A stretch of 24,397 nucleotides of DNA, taken from an uncultured Lentisphaeria bacterium. Lineage in GTDB: Bacteria; Verrucomicrobiota; Lentisphaeria; Victivallales; Victivallaceae. Each line of letters starts with the position of its first letter. The stretch's first letter is position 1. The stretch lies in the NCBI GenBank assembly GCA_937888615.1, contig CALABZ010000157.1, positions 1-24,397 on the forward strand. The letters run 5' to 3'. A program made the translations under genes and the position numbers. The notes below the pieces were generated by a model that saw nothing but the letters and a program-made list of their open reading frames with translations, searched no databases and was not told the origin of the DNA. Positions 9,426-17,678 of the stretch are shown piece after piece.

Positions 9426-9716
9426 TATTTTACTTTCCAATAAAGATCATAATAGTTGATCATTAATTATATTATACTCAATCCCCCCGATATGTCAATA
9501 GCCTCATCTCAAAAAAAACAAAAATATTCACACAATCCTGTCATGCGCCAATTCGCCGATTACCGGGACATCATCATACATGGGCCATGTCGAGGCCTGC
9601 CGACACCTCCCGGAATTGGGCATAAATATCTTCTTTTTACCAAACGCGGAATGGCGATTCGCGGAAAAGATGATATATTATCCCGATACAGGTATAAATT
9701 CAGGATCGAGGTACAA
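9426..9716. other. Divergent intergenic region
   Basis: This 291-bp region separates the minus-strand GH20-fold-like gene from the plus-strand oxidoreductase. It holds the minus-strand promoter at 9471-9498, a 13-bp palindrome ACATGGGCCATGT at 9578-9590, and an adjoining inverted repeat TGTCG-N8-CGACA at 9588-9605. Although the plus-strand frame of the oxidoreductase is open back to 9456, that extension has no recognisable protein features. I see no tRNA or known riboswitch here. Confidence 0.5.
9471..9498 (-). promoter_or_regulatory. Consensus-perfect sigma-70-type promoter for the GH20-fold-like gene
   Basis: Reading the minus strand, TTGACA (9498-9493) and TATAAT (9476-9471) are both exact consensus hexamers with a 16-bp spacer that includes six consecutive G residues. 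Transcription would start near 9464, giving a leader of about 38 bases before the ATG at 9425 with its GGAAAG binding site. Two direct GATCAT copies lie just downstream at 9445-9450 and 9458-9463, a position suited to a repressor. Confidence 0.7.
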
Positions 9717-11120
9717 GTGATCATCCGAAATATCAACGAAGCGCCGGAGGAATTCGATGTCGTCGTCGTCGGCAGCGGACTGGGCGGCCTTACCGCCGCC
9801 AACGTGCTGGCCCGCCAGGGACACCGCGTCCTACTGGCCGAACAGCATTTCCAACTGGGCGGGCTGGCCACCTATTTCCGCCGCGGGCGGCATATTTTCG
9901 ACGTGGCGCTGCACGGATTTCCCATCGGCATGCAGAAAACCCTTCGCAAATACTGGTCGCGCGACATGGCCGACCATATCGTCCGGGTGAAAAGCATTCG
10001 TTTCGACAACCCCCAATTCAGCCTCGAAACCACATTCACCGCCGAGGATTTCACCGAGATACTGGTCCGTGAATTCAAACTCGACCGCGAAGTCGTCAAC
10101 GCCTTTTACCGCGAACTCGCCGCCATGAACTTTTATGACGCCAACCCGATGCGCAACCGCGAGCTTTTCGACAAATACTTCCCCGGCCGCAACGACGTGG
10201 TCCGGCTGTTGATGGAGCCGATCACCTATGCCAACGGGTCCACTCTCGACGAGGAAGCGATCACTTACGGTATCGTCTTTTCGAACTTCATGAGCAAGGG
10301 ATGTTACACCTTCGCAGGCGGCACCGACCGGATGCTGGCAATGATGGAAGAGGAGCTCACCCGCAACGGCGTCCCCCTCGCCGTCCGCGCCCCGCTGGAG
10401 CAAATCCGCATCGACGGCGGTTCCGTCACCGGCGCGGTCATCGGCGGACGCGAAATCAAATGCCGGGCGGTGCTTTCCAACGGCAATCTTCTGTCCACCA
10501 TCAACCGTTACGCCGGACGCCGCCATTTCTCCGCCGGTTTTCTGGAACAGGTCGACAAGGTGCGTCTGAACACCAGCAGTTGCCAGGTGTATATCGGGCT
10601 GAAAGCTGGCGAGAAGATCAATTACGTCGGCGATCTGTTGTTCACTTCGACCGATCCGGCATACGACCCGGAAGCGATCCTGAAGCATTTCGGCGGCAGC
10701 CGCACCTATTCGATTTATTACCCGGACATCCGCCCCGGCTCGGACGATTACACAATCGTGGCCTCAATGAACGCGCGGCACCGGGACTGGGACACCTACA
10801 CGCCGACCGAATACGCCGCCGCCAAACAACGGCTGATCGACGAAACGCTGAACGCGCTCGAAAAATACCTGCCGGGCATCCGTGCCAAAGTCGATTATAC
10901 CGAGGCGGCCACGCCGCGAACGTTCGAACGCTACACCCTTCACGGCGGGGGAGCATCGTTCGGCACCAAATTCGAGGGACTTGAGGTGAGCATGAAACTG
11001 CCGGAACAAATCGGCGGATTGTTTCATGCCGGTTCGGTCGGAATCATCATGTCCGGCTGGCTGGGCGCGGCCAACTACGGCGTGATCGTCGCCAACAACG
11101 TGGATAAATACCTGAATTAG
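9717..11120 (+). CDS. FAD-dependent oxidoreductase, phytoene desaturase / carotenoid isomerase superfamily
   Basis: From the GTG at 9717 the protein has 467 residues. It opens with an FAD-binding Rossmann motif, VVVVGSGLGGLTAANVLARQ, then LLAEQHFQLGGLATYFRR and HIFDVALHGF, the arrangement seen in CrtI, CrtISO and RetSat-type enzymes. TFAGGTDRMLAMMEEEL in the middle is the usual Gly-rich segment before the second FAD-contacting region, and GGLFHAGSVGIIMSGWLGA near the C-terminus matches the family's closing FAD motif. GTG is preferred because GAGG lies 5 bases upstream and the motif then starts about 12 residues in; ATG 9651 is an alternative. No carotenoid or isoprenoid genes accompany it, so its substrate is unknown. 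Its stop overlaps the stop of the convergent gene by 4 bp. Confidence 0.85.
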   Translation: MIIRNINEAPEEFDVVVVGSGLGGLTAANVLARQGHRVLLAEQHFQLGGLATYFRRGRHIFDVALHGFPIGMQKTLRKYWSRDMADHIVRVKSIRFDNPQFSLETTFTAEDFTEILVREFKLDREVVNAFYRELAAMNFYDANPMRNRELFDKYFPGRNDVVRLLMEPITYANGSTLDEEAITYGIVFSNFMSKGCYTFAGGTDRMLAMMEEELTRNGVPLAVRAPLEQIRIDGGSVTGAVIGGREIKCRAVLSNGNLLSTINRYAGRRHFSAGFLEQVDKVRLNTSSCQVYIGLKAGEKINYVGDLLFTSTDPAYDPEAILKHFGGSRTYSIYYPDIRPGSDDYTIVASMNARHRDWDTYTPTEYAAAKQRLIDETLNALEKYLPGIRAKVDYTEAATPRTFERYTLHGGGASFGTKFEGLEVSMKLPEQIGGLFHAGSVGIIMSGWLGAANYGVIVANNVDKYLN

Positions 11121-13603
11121 TGGAGCGTTTCGCGGACGATCTTGCAGACCGTCGCCACCGCCTCTTCATTCGACGGCATTTTGTCCTGATGCCGCAGGAT
11201 GTAGTTAAGATTGATGACCTCCACGCCGAAATCGCGCGCAAGCCGCCGCAATTCCTCCGACAACTGTTTCTCCTCCGCTTCCCGTCCCTCCACCGGAAAC
11301 GGCGTGGACAGATAAATCGTATGGATGCTCCTGTTGGCCCGCAGGAGCTGCAACAGGGCGGCCAGATGCCGCACCTGACTGCGTACCGGAATATTGCCGT
11401 TCAGGTCCGCAACGGCGGGAATCACCACCGCCACGTCGGCATTGCTCCCCGGAATCACGTCCGCCAGCGCCGGAAGATCCTGACGCATCCGGTTCAGCGC
11501 AATACCGTCATCGCCCCAGGCAAGAAAAGTCAACGCCACCTTTTTTTCTTTCATAACCTGCTCGACCTTATCGCCAAGTCCGCCGGAATCGTCGGCGATC
11601 AACAGCATATGCCGGGTCGGCATCAGGCGGTTCCGGATTCTCGCCGGGAGCTCCCAACTGCGCAATTCATTCAACGTGGGACGATGCAGGACCGGAACCA
11701 CCACCGCCCCGGCTTCATCCCGGAAACGACCGGACTCGTCAAGCGTCAGCGAAGGCAGGGACTCCACCGACACAAAACGGAGTGTCCGGGCGGCAAATGT
11801 CAACTGCGGAACTTTCACAGTAAACTGTACGTTGAGGCCATCTTTCAGCTCCGCGCCCTTCAGCAGGACGGGATATTTGTAAATGCCGTCGGCGGCGTAA
11901 CGGTCCTCCTGAATCCTGCGCCGGGGCGGAATCGTAACCTCCCTGGAATTTTCGGCAAACAAGCTGTTCGGACGATCCGGCGAAACACTGAGGATGCTCC
12001 GCGCCTCGGTCGGAAGCCCGGAAGCCAGCTCCACAAACATCTCCAGCTCCTCGTCATCGTAAATAAAGTCCGGCAGATGCAGTTTCAGTTCGATATCGGC
12101 ATGAAGCCACGGTTTATGATCCCGATTCTGCCGCAGCCAGAAAAACCGGGTGGGCGGATATTGCTCGGTCATGACGCCGAAAAGATCGTCGGAGGCGGTG
12201 ATCAAGGTGGCGCGTTCGCCGATGAAAGCCGGAACCCCGTTGATCAGCCAGGTGATTTGCGGCGGTTTTTCATCCGGTCGGGGGACCGCCGCCATTTCGC
12301 GCCACAGGCGTTTTTCCCTTTTGCCGGTGAAAATATCATACAGGGATATTTCCCGGATCAGCGGGATATCGCCGCGCCCCTTCTCCTGCATGGCGATGAC
12401 GCGGCAGGGCCAGGCCGGGGCAAAATCGTCTTTGCCGAGAATGGTGAATGATTTCGCACCGGGCTTCTTCCACGACAATGCGACGGAACTGAAGGACGGG
12501 CGCTGAAAGCACAGCTTCAAATCCTGAATACCAGTTTTCAGGTTGATTTTCAGATACTTCCGGAGCTCCGGCTCGTTGTATTTGCGAAGTTTCAGGTCTT
12601 CGCCAAAGTACAACAGGAAAGAACCCGCCGATTCCACACAGAATTCATATTCGCCGTCCTCCGGCACGATCAGGTTTCCTTCCAGCACCGCCGCCATATT
12701 GCGGCGCGAATCGAACGCATCGGCGGCAATGTAGAACAAATCCATATTGCCGGTGAAAATCGGCCTGCGGTAAGGCTCCTTAAAAATGTTGATAAACTCT
12801 TTCATCGGCGCCTCGGGAGCACGTTCTTTCAGCCGCGGCACCGCGTTGAACAGGCTTTTCCGCGACAGGTACAGCCGCCGCCACGCCCAATCCACCCGCG
12901 CCTGCGAGAAACGGTACGGATCGCTGTAAGAATTTTTCATTTCACGGTCGGAGAAAAAATTCACCCGCCTTACCCGGTCGGAATACCGCCAGCACTTGTA
13001 ATCTTCACGATCCAGCGGTTTATCCCAATCCGCTTCGCGTACCGGCTCGGCCAACGGGTCCCGAACCTCCTGACGGAGAAACAAATGCCCGGAAGTGAGT
13101 GCGCCAAGCGCAATGCTCTGGCAAAGATATTGAAACATCCAGTTGTTATAACTGCGGAAACGGTTTTCCAATGCGCCGATCTGGTTATCCAGCCACTCCT
13201 GCGTTGTCCGATAACGATGTCCGTGATTATAGACATTGGCGTAAATCGTCCGGTCGGAAGGAATCGACCCCAGTTTTTTATCCCACTGATCCACCGGCGA
13301 AGTCCGCGGCAAACCGAAGTAAATATACCGTTCCGGCGAGTCCGGGGCGGACCCCAGCACCAGCCCCAGCGTCTGATGCAGATAAAACGGAATTTTCTTC
13401 CCGTTCCGGTCACGAACATCAATCCCCTGCCCCAACAGGATCGGCATGGCGAAATCACCAAGGCTCAGATAGGTGTTCCCGGCGGGCCGGTCCGAACGGG
13501 CGATCAGACGGAATTCGGCCTCCAGCACCTGCCAGTCGGCTTCCGCCCCACCCAATACCATCGGCAGTCCGAGCAGTATTATCAACCGGATCAGTCTTCT
13601 CAT
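11117..13603 (-). CDS. Secreted multidomain protein with PA14-like region and SGNH-hydrolase-like C-terminus
   Basis: The 828-residue product has a signal peptide (MRRLIRLIILLGLPMVLGGA). Residues about 25-120 begin as a beta domain. Residues about 305-390 resemble PA14: GNLIVPEDGEYEFCVESAGS followed by LLYFGEDLKLR and VALSWKKPGAKSF, a fold that often binds carbohydrate. From about 662 a Rossmann-like alpha/beta segment begins (HMLLIADDSGGLGDKV), with VAVVIPAVADLNGN near 724 and IHTIYLSTPF near 760; this order resembles an SGNH/GDSL esterase, but a canonical GDS serine motif and the closing DxxH are not evident, so activity is uncertain. The start ATG overlaps the stop of the upstream GH5-like gene (ATGA) and has GGAGG 10 bases upstream. 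The pair therefore probably acts on one extracellular substrate. Confidence 0.8.
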   Translation of the reverse strand: MRRLIRLIILLGLPMVLGGAEADWQVLEAEFRLIARSDRPAGNTYLSLGDFAMPILLGQGIDVRDRNGKKIPFYLHQTLGLVLGSAPDSPERYIYFGLPRTSPVDQWDKKLGSIPSDRTIYANVYNHGHRYRTTQEWLDNQIGALENRFRSYNNWMFQYLCQSIALGALTSGHLFLRQEVRDPLAEPVREADWDKPLDREDYKCWRYSDRVRRVNFFSDREMKNSYSDPYRFSQARVDWAWRRLYLSRKSLFNAVPRLKERAPEAPMKEFINIFKEPYRRPIFTGNMDLFYIAADAFDSRRNMAAVLEGNLIVPEDGEYEFCVESAGSFLLYFGEDLKLRKYNEPELRKYLKINLKTGIQDLKLCFQRPSFSSVALSWKKPGAKSFTILGKDDFAPAWPCRVIAMQEKGRGDIPLIREISLYDIFTGKREKRLWREMAAVPRPDEKPPQITWLINGVPAFIGERATLITASDDLFGVMTEQYPPTRFFWLRQNRDHKPWLHADIELKLHLPDFIYDDEELEMFVELASGLPTEARSILSVSPDRPNSLFAENSREVTIPPRRRIQEDRYAADGIYKYPVLLKGAELKDGLNVQFTVKVPQLTFAARTLRFVSVESLPSLTLDESGRFRDEAGAVVVPVLHRPTLNELRSWELPARIRNRLMPTRHMLLIADDSGGLGDKVEQVMKEKKVALTFLAWGDDGIALNRMRQDLPALADVIPGSNADVAVVIPAVADLNGNIPVRSQVRHLAALLQLLRANRSIHTIYLSTPFPVEGREAEEKQLSEELRRLARDFGVEVINLNYILRHQDKMPSNEEAVATVCKIVRETLH

Positions 13604-16017
13604 GGCTCCTGCGCCTCCACCTTGAATACCAGGTCGATGCGGAACGGCGGCACCGGCACCAATATTTCCTGCCCGGTCTTTTCAATATGGATTTCGCGAC
13701 GGTCGACCACCTGATTCGTAATACTGTCGCAAAACGTAACCCGGTAGCGCCCCGGCTTCAAACGTTCGTCAAGCTGTACCACATAATCACTGAAAGGCAC
13801 CAGCCATTGCTCCAGGGACGGATATTCCTGCAGGTAATCGCGGCAGAAAATCCACCCCGCCATGAAGTCATCGCGGCTCATCGACAGCCCCTGAATAAAA
13901 TAATTGCGTCCGACCGGCAACCCCGTGTAGTTGTATTCATAATCCAGATAACTGGGGGGATTGGTCTTTGAAAGCAGCGAATTACGCAATGCCCGTTCGT
14001 GGAATGTGCGGGGACGGTTGAGCCAGTCCTCGCGCCTGCCGACCGAAAGCGGCCCATACTCATAGGATCGGGTCCGGTCGATCGTACGCGCGAAATCGGT
14101 AAAGCCGCGATAATGCGGATAATAGTTGTTCAGGTGCACAAAGTCATGCCACCAGGTGAACGGCGTGGCGCTCAGGTTCAGGAACAACCCCAGCCAGTTG
14201 GCGCTGTGAATATCGCCGAGGCGGTATCCGGCCTGACCGGGTCCGGAACTGCCGCCACCGTATTCCGTGATGATGACCGGGCGTTCGAAATATTTCACAG
14301 CCCAGGCATGAGCCTGAATCAGATCGACGAACTGAATAGTGCGGACATTGCGGTAGGCGTCGCCGACGACATAATCGAAAACCGGCAGTATCAGCAGTTT
14401 GTACCAGCGCAGCAAACGGTTGTAGTCACCGCAGTAATGAGTCGTCAGCAGATGCCGCCCCGAATCGGCGGCACGAAAATCGGTGGCGGCCTCGGTATGC
14501 CATTTCATCATCGACTCATTGTCATACAACTGTTGAAAATTCGGGACCAGGTCGACTTCACTCCATAATTCGACGCCGAAAACAGCGGGCTCCGCGCCCC
14601 AGCGGGCGGCGATGTAGCGGTTGCGGCGGCGGTTCAGTTTGCGGGCGTTTTCATCGGAGAAAAAATCGTTGGTGTCGGTCAGGAAGCCGCCGTTCGCCTC
14701 TTTGAACGCATTCTCGGCATTAAACGGATTGTCGCCCCATTCAAGCGACGTGAGCTTGGTGTGATTGTCAAGGGTCAGATGTACGTAAATCCCTTTGGCG
14801 CGAGCATTTTCCAACACCTGATCGAGCCGCCAGGCGTTGCACAAGTTGTAACGTCCGAGGCCATGGTAATTCCGTCGCGCGCTGTTCCATTCGATGGCGA
14901 AACTCCAGGCGGCCATCCAGATTTCAACGGCGTTGATCCCGTTCCGGGACATCTGTTCGAAATAAGCGTCGTAATCATAGGTGCCCTGATCCGGGAGGTG
15001 GCCGAATTCAAAATCGATTTCACTGCGCAAATCGACGTTGGTGTGAATATTGATCCCCACCGGGTAAAACAATCCGCCGTCCTCGAACATGAAATGATGA
15101 TTGTCCGGCGCCACCCGCACGAACCCGCGACCGGTCGAGGGTTTCGCCTCCACCGTACGCCACGGCGTGACGGCTTCACCCCCCGCATAGTCGCGGGCGA
15201 TCACCCGGAATTCGTATTTACCCGGCGCTTCGGGGGTGAAACGAAATACCCAGTACGGCCGCCCCACCGGAGCGTTGATCTCGGTGGTAAAATGCCGCTG
15301 CCGCGAATAATCGACCGTGTAAAAAGCCGGGTAGCGGCGGAGTTTCCCGTCCGGTGGACGGACCTCATAATCGACCGCGATTTCATCGGAATCGAACGGA
15401 TTGAAGAACGAGCGGGACAGTTGAAAGGTGCTCTGCATGACATCGTTGCACGGCGTGTCCTCCGGCAATACCCAGTTGCGGATATCCAGCGGCGGCACCG
15501 TGCGTTCCCCTTCCAGTTTAGGGACGCGGCACTGCAACGTGTACGCCCCGCCCGCGTCGTAAATCGAAAGTCCCGAAGCCAGGCGCGAAACGGCAAAATA
15601 CCCGCTCCACGCCCCCTGGTGCCCTACCGGCATCAACGGACTGTGCTCCGGGGTGATGTCCAATTCAATCCGCTGCCATTCGCCGGGAACAAGCTTGAAC
15701 TCGTTCGGGTCCTGAAACCACCATCCGTCCTTGTCCTTGACGAACACACACCCACGCAGTTCGCGCACCTGTTCCGAGTCGAACCGCACTTCGAAAACCA
15801 GCCGGGATTTATTCCATTCCTCCCGGGACATGCGCAATTTCGAGCGTTCCTTCTCCTGGTACAAGAGAGCGCCGCCGGGGGAATCCACCTTCAAGGTTAC
15901 ATCCCCGGATTCAAGCGGTGTCAGTTGTCTGCGTTCGCCGCCGGTTTCGCCGAACCATACGGCACCGGATACGGACAACACATAAAGGAACAGGAACAAT
16001 ACTGTGATTTTTTTCAT
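13600..16017 (-). CDS. Secreted GH5-like glycoside hydrolase with N-terminal DUF5060-like Ig domain
   Basis: The 805-residue protein starts with a signal peptide (MKKITVLFLFLYVLSVSGAV); a TTG-initiated extension to 16056 is less likely. Residues about 25-170 look like a beta-sandwich carbohydrate-binding region. Residues about 185-290 resemble DUF5060, the Ig-like module preceding many GH5-type barrels (DEIAVDYEVRPPDG, APGKYEFRVIARD). The barrel spans about 300-640: FYPVGINIH near 317, GINAVEIWMAAW near 360, VFGVELWSEVD near 479 with Glu487 as likely acid/base, and PVIITEYGGG near 580 with Glu585 as likely nucleophile, both at the ends of strands as in clan GH-A. The acid/base follows Ser instead of the usual Asn. 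A beta tail (about 740-805, RLKPGRYRVTFCD) follows. It probably hydrolyses a beta-linked polysaccharide; substrate unknown. It is translationally coupled to the next gene. Confidence 0.86.
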   Translation of the reverse strand: MKKITVLFLFLYVLSVSGAVWFGETGGERRQLTPLESGDVTLKVDSPGGALLYQEKERSKLRMSREEWNKSRLVFEVRFDSEQVRELRGCVFVKDKDGWWFQDPNEFKLVPGEWQRIELDITPEHSPLMPVGHQGAWSGYFAVSRLASGLSIYDAGGAYTLQCRVPKLEGERTVPPLDIRNWVLPEDTPCNDVMQSTFQLSRSFFNPFDSDEIAVDYEVRPPDGKLRRYPAFYTVDYSRQRHFTTEINAPVGRPYWVFRFTPEAPGKYEFRVIARDYAGGEAVTPWRTVEAKPSTGRGFVRVAPDNHHFMFEDGGLFYPVGINIHTNVDLRSEIDFEFGHLPDQGTYDYDAYFEQMSRNGINAVEIWMAAWSFAIEWNSARRNYHGLGRYNLCNAWRLDQVLENARAKGIYVHLTLDNHTKLTSLEWGDNPFNAENAFKEANGGFLTDTNDFFSDENARKLNRRRNRYIAARWGAEPAVFGVELWSEVDLVPNFQQLYDNESMMKWHTEAATDFRAADSGRHLLTTHYCGDYNRLLRWYKLLILPVFDYVVGDAYRNVRTIQFVDLIQAHAWAVKYFERPVIITEYGGGSSGPGQAGYRLGDIHSANWLGLFLNLSATPFTWWHDFVHLNNYYPHYRGFTDFARTIDRTRSYEYGPLSVGRREDWLNRPRTFHERALRNSLLSKTNPPSYLDYEYNYTGLPVGRNYFIQGLSMSRDDFMAGWIFCRDYLQEYPSLEQWLVPFSDYVVQLDERLKPGRYRVTFCDSITNQVVDRREIHIEKTGQEILVPVPPFRIDLVFKVEAQEP

Positions 16018-16051
16018 GCCGATAATTTCAAGAAAAAATATGAAAAATGAA

Positions 16052-16079
16052 TTCAAAAATCAAATAACACGGCTATAAT
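16052..16079 (+). promoter_or_regulatory. Candidate promoter for the GT2 / pilin-like operon
   Basis: TTCAAA at 16052-16057 (4 of 6) and a perfect TATAAT at 16074-16079 are 16 bp apart. Transcription would start near 16086, about 36 bases before the ATG at 16122. The -10 box shares bases with the divergent minus-strand -10 box, so the two promoters cannot be occupied at the same time. Confidence 0.55.
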
Positions 16080-16104
16080 ATAACCGGAAGCGAAAAAATA
16101 CCAA
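16077..16104 (-). promoter_or_regulatory. Candidate promoter for the GH5-like / PA14-SGNH operon
   Basis: On the minus strand TTGGTA (16104-16099) and TATATT (16082-16077) are separated by 16 bp, matching 4 of 6 and 5 of 6 consensus bases. The -10 element overlaps that of the opposing plus-strand promoter at 16074-16079. Transcription would start near 16070, about 50 bases before the ATG at 16017. Confidence 0.45.
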
Positions 16105-16121
16105 TACGCGAAACTCTAAAT

Positions 16122-17678
16122 ATGAATAAAAATAAGATTGATAACCTGACACGCGAATTCATGGCGCGCGCTGGAGATATATGTGCCTGCATCACCCTGA
16201 GCCGACGTCAGGCGTTTTTTTATATTTTTCTGACGGCGGGACTGCTGATCTTCCTGAAATACCGCTGGGATTACTTCGTCCTGACCGCCACGATCATTAT
16301 GATTTTCTGGTACTTCGGCGCGGTGCTTTTTCGCTGTTCGGCGGCGGCGATGTCACTGTTCGGGCGCGGCGAAATCAAAGTAACCCGGGAACAACTCGCC
16401 GCCGTCGGCGATGACGAACTCCCGGTTTACACGATCTTCCTGCCTCTCTACAAGGAGGCAAACATCGCCGGAAAAATCGTCAAAAACATGTCCGCGCTTG
16501 ACTATCCAAAAGACAAACTCGACATCAAAATTCTGCTTGAAAACGACGATCTCGCCACTCAGGAGGCGGTCGCCCGCTGTGCCCTGCCCTCCTGTTACGA
16601 AGTCATCGTGGTGCCGGGGATGATGCCGAAAACCAAGCCGCGCGCCTGTAATTACGGACTGGCCCAGGCCCGCGGCGAATTCTGCGTAATTTACGACGCC
16701 GAAGACCGCCCGGAACCGGATCAGTTGAAAAAGGCGTATCATATTTTCCGCAACGCCCCCGCAAACCTCGCCTGCGTGCAGGCCAAATTGAACTACGACA
16801 ATTCGCGCTACAACTGGCTGACCCGTTTTTTCACCATTGAGTATTCGACCACATTCGATCTATTATTGCCGGGACTCAGCACCATGAATATGCCGCTGCC
16901 GCTCGGCGGCACCTCCAACCATTTCCGTACCGCGCTTCTCCGCAACAGCGGCGGCTGGGATCCGTTCAATGTCACCGAGGACTGCGACCTCGGCATCCGC
17001 CTTTACACGGACGGATACAAAACCTGCGTGCTCGACTCCACCACCTGGGAAGAAGCCAACTCCCGCCTCTGGAACTGGGTTCGCCAGCGTTCACGCTGGG
17101 TAAAAGGGTTTCTCCAAACCCATCTGGTCCACGTGCGGCACCCGCTGGACACCTGGCGGCGGCTGGGCCCCTGCGGTTATTTCGGTTTTTACCTGAACGT
17201 TGGCGCCGCCTCGTTCATGATGTTGGCCAACCCGTTTTTCTGGGCGGCGGGGCTGCTCTATCTGGGACTGCTGTGGCACGCGACGGCACACGGCGACACG
17301 CTGGTCAACACAATCATCGGTCCGCAGAATTTCAACGGCTACAGCGGGCTGGAACTTTTCGGAATGCACTTCCGCGCCTGGCCGCTTTTTTACTGGGGGC
17401 CGACGGAAAGCCCCGCCTGGGCATGGCTCTCGGTCATCCTGTTCGGAATCAGCATGGTGCTGCTGCTGGCGAATTTGCTGTTCGTCGGCATTCACCTCGC
17501 GGCCTGCCTCAAACGCCGTTATTATCATCTGATTCCGATGGTTCCGCTGATGCCCTTTTACTGGCTTCTGATCTCGTTCGCCGCCTGGAAAGGCTTCATC
17601 CAGCTCTTCACCAATCCATTTTACTGGGAAAAAACCAATCACGGCCTCTGCGCCGAAAATCAGGGAGACAACCCATGA
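16122..17678 (+). CDS. Processive-type GT2 membrane glycosyltransferase
   Basis: This 518-residue inner-membrane protein belongs to the GT2 family of cellulose-synthase-like or NrfB-like enzymes. Two hydrophobic segments at about 30-70 precede the cytoplasmic GT-A domain, which shows PVYTIFLPLYKEANIAGKIV near 101, the metal/UDP-binding DAED at 192-195, TED with the catalytic base at 285-287, and QRSRW at 322-326. Further membrane segments follow near 360-385, 432-462 and 470-490, and the protein ends in NPFYWEKTNHG, a conserved ending in this subgroup. It would extend or attach a glycan at the membrane; donor and product cannot be told. No Shine-Dalgarno sequence is visible before the ATG at 16122. 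The stop codon overlaps the start of the next gene in ATGA, so GT2 and pilin-like protein are made together. Confidence 0.92.
   Translation: MNKNKIDNLTREFMARAGDICACITLSRRQAFFYIFLTAGLLIFLKYRWDYFVLTATIIMIFWYFGAVLFRCSAAAMSLFGRGEIKVTREQLAAVGDDELPVYTIFLPLYKEANIAGKIVKNMSALDYPKDKLDIKILLENDDLATQEAVARCALPSCYEVIVVPGMMPKTKPRACNYGLAQARGEFCVIYDAEDRPEPDQLKKAYHIFRNAPANLACVQAKLNYDNSRYNWLTRFFTIEYSTTFDLLLPGLSTMNMPLPLGGTSNHFRTALLRNSGGWDPFNVTEDCDLGIRLYTDGYKTCVLDSTTWEEANSRLWNWVRQRSRWVKGFLQTHLVHVRHPLDTWRRLGPCGYFGFYLNVGAASFMMLANPFFWAAGLLYLGLLWHATAHGDTLVNTIIGPQNFNGYSGLELFGMHFRAWPLFYWGPTESPAWAWLSVILFGISMVLLLANLLFVGIHLAACLKRRYYHLIPMVPLMPFYWLLISFAAWKGFIQLFTNPFYWEKTNHGLCAENQGDNP

Noticed and set aside
9456..9716. N-terminal extension of the oxidoreductase
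   Set aside because: The frame is open, but the sequence is AT-rich, overlaps the divergent promoter, lacks a binding site and would put about 87 extra residues before an FAD motif that is normally near the N-terminus.
9831..10688. 285-residue open frame on the minus strand
   Set aside because: Antisense to the FAD oxidoreductase; composition biased toward Asp, Gly and Val as a mirror of the real gene's codons.
11120..12451. 443-residue open frame on the plus strand
   Set aside because: It is antisense to the PA14/SGNH-like gene, has no start signals or domain features, is rich in Arg/Gln/His/Pro as expected of a shadow frame, and the minus-strand gene has a signal peptide and recognisable domains.
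14761..16050. 429-residue open frame on the plus strand
   Set aside because: It lies antisense to the GH5-like gene, whose catalytic motifs are intact; the shadow frame shows no recognisable motif.
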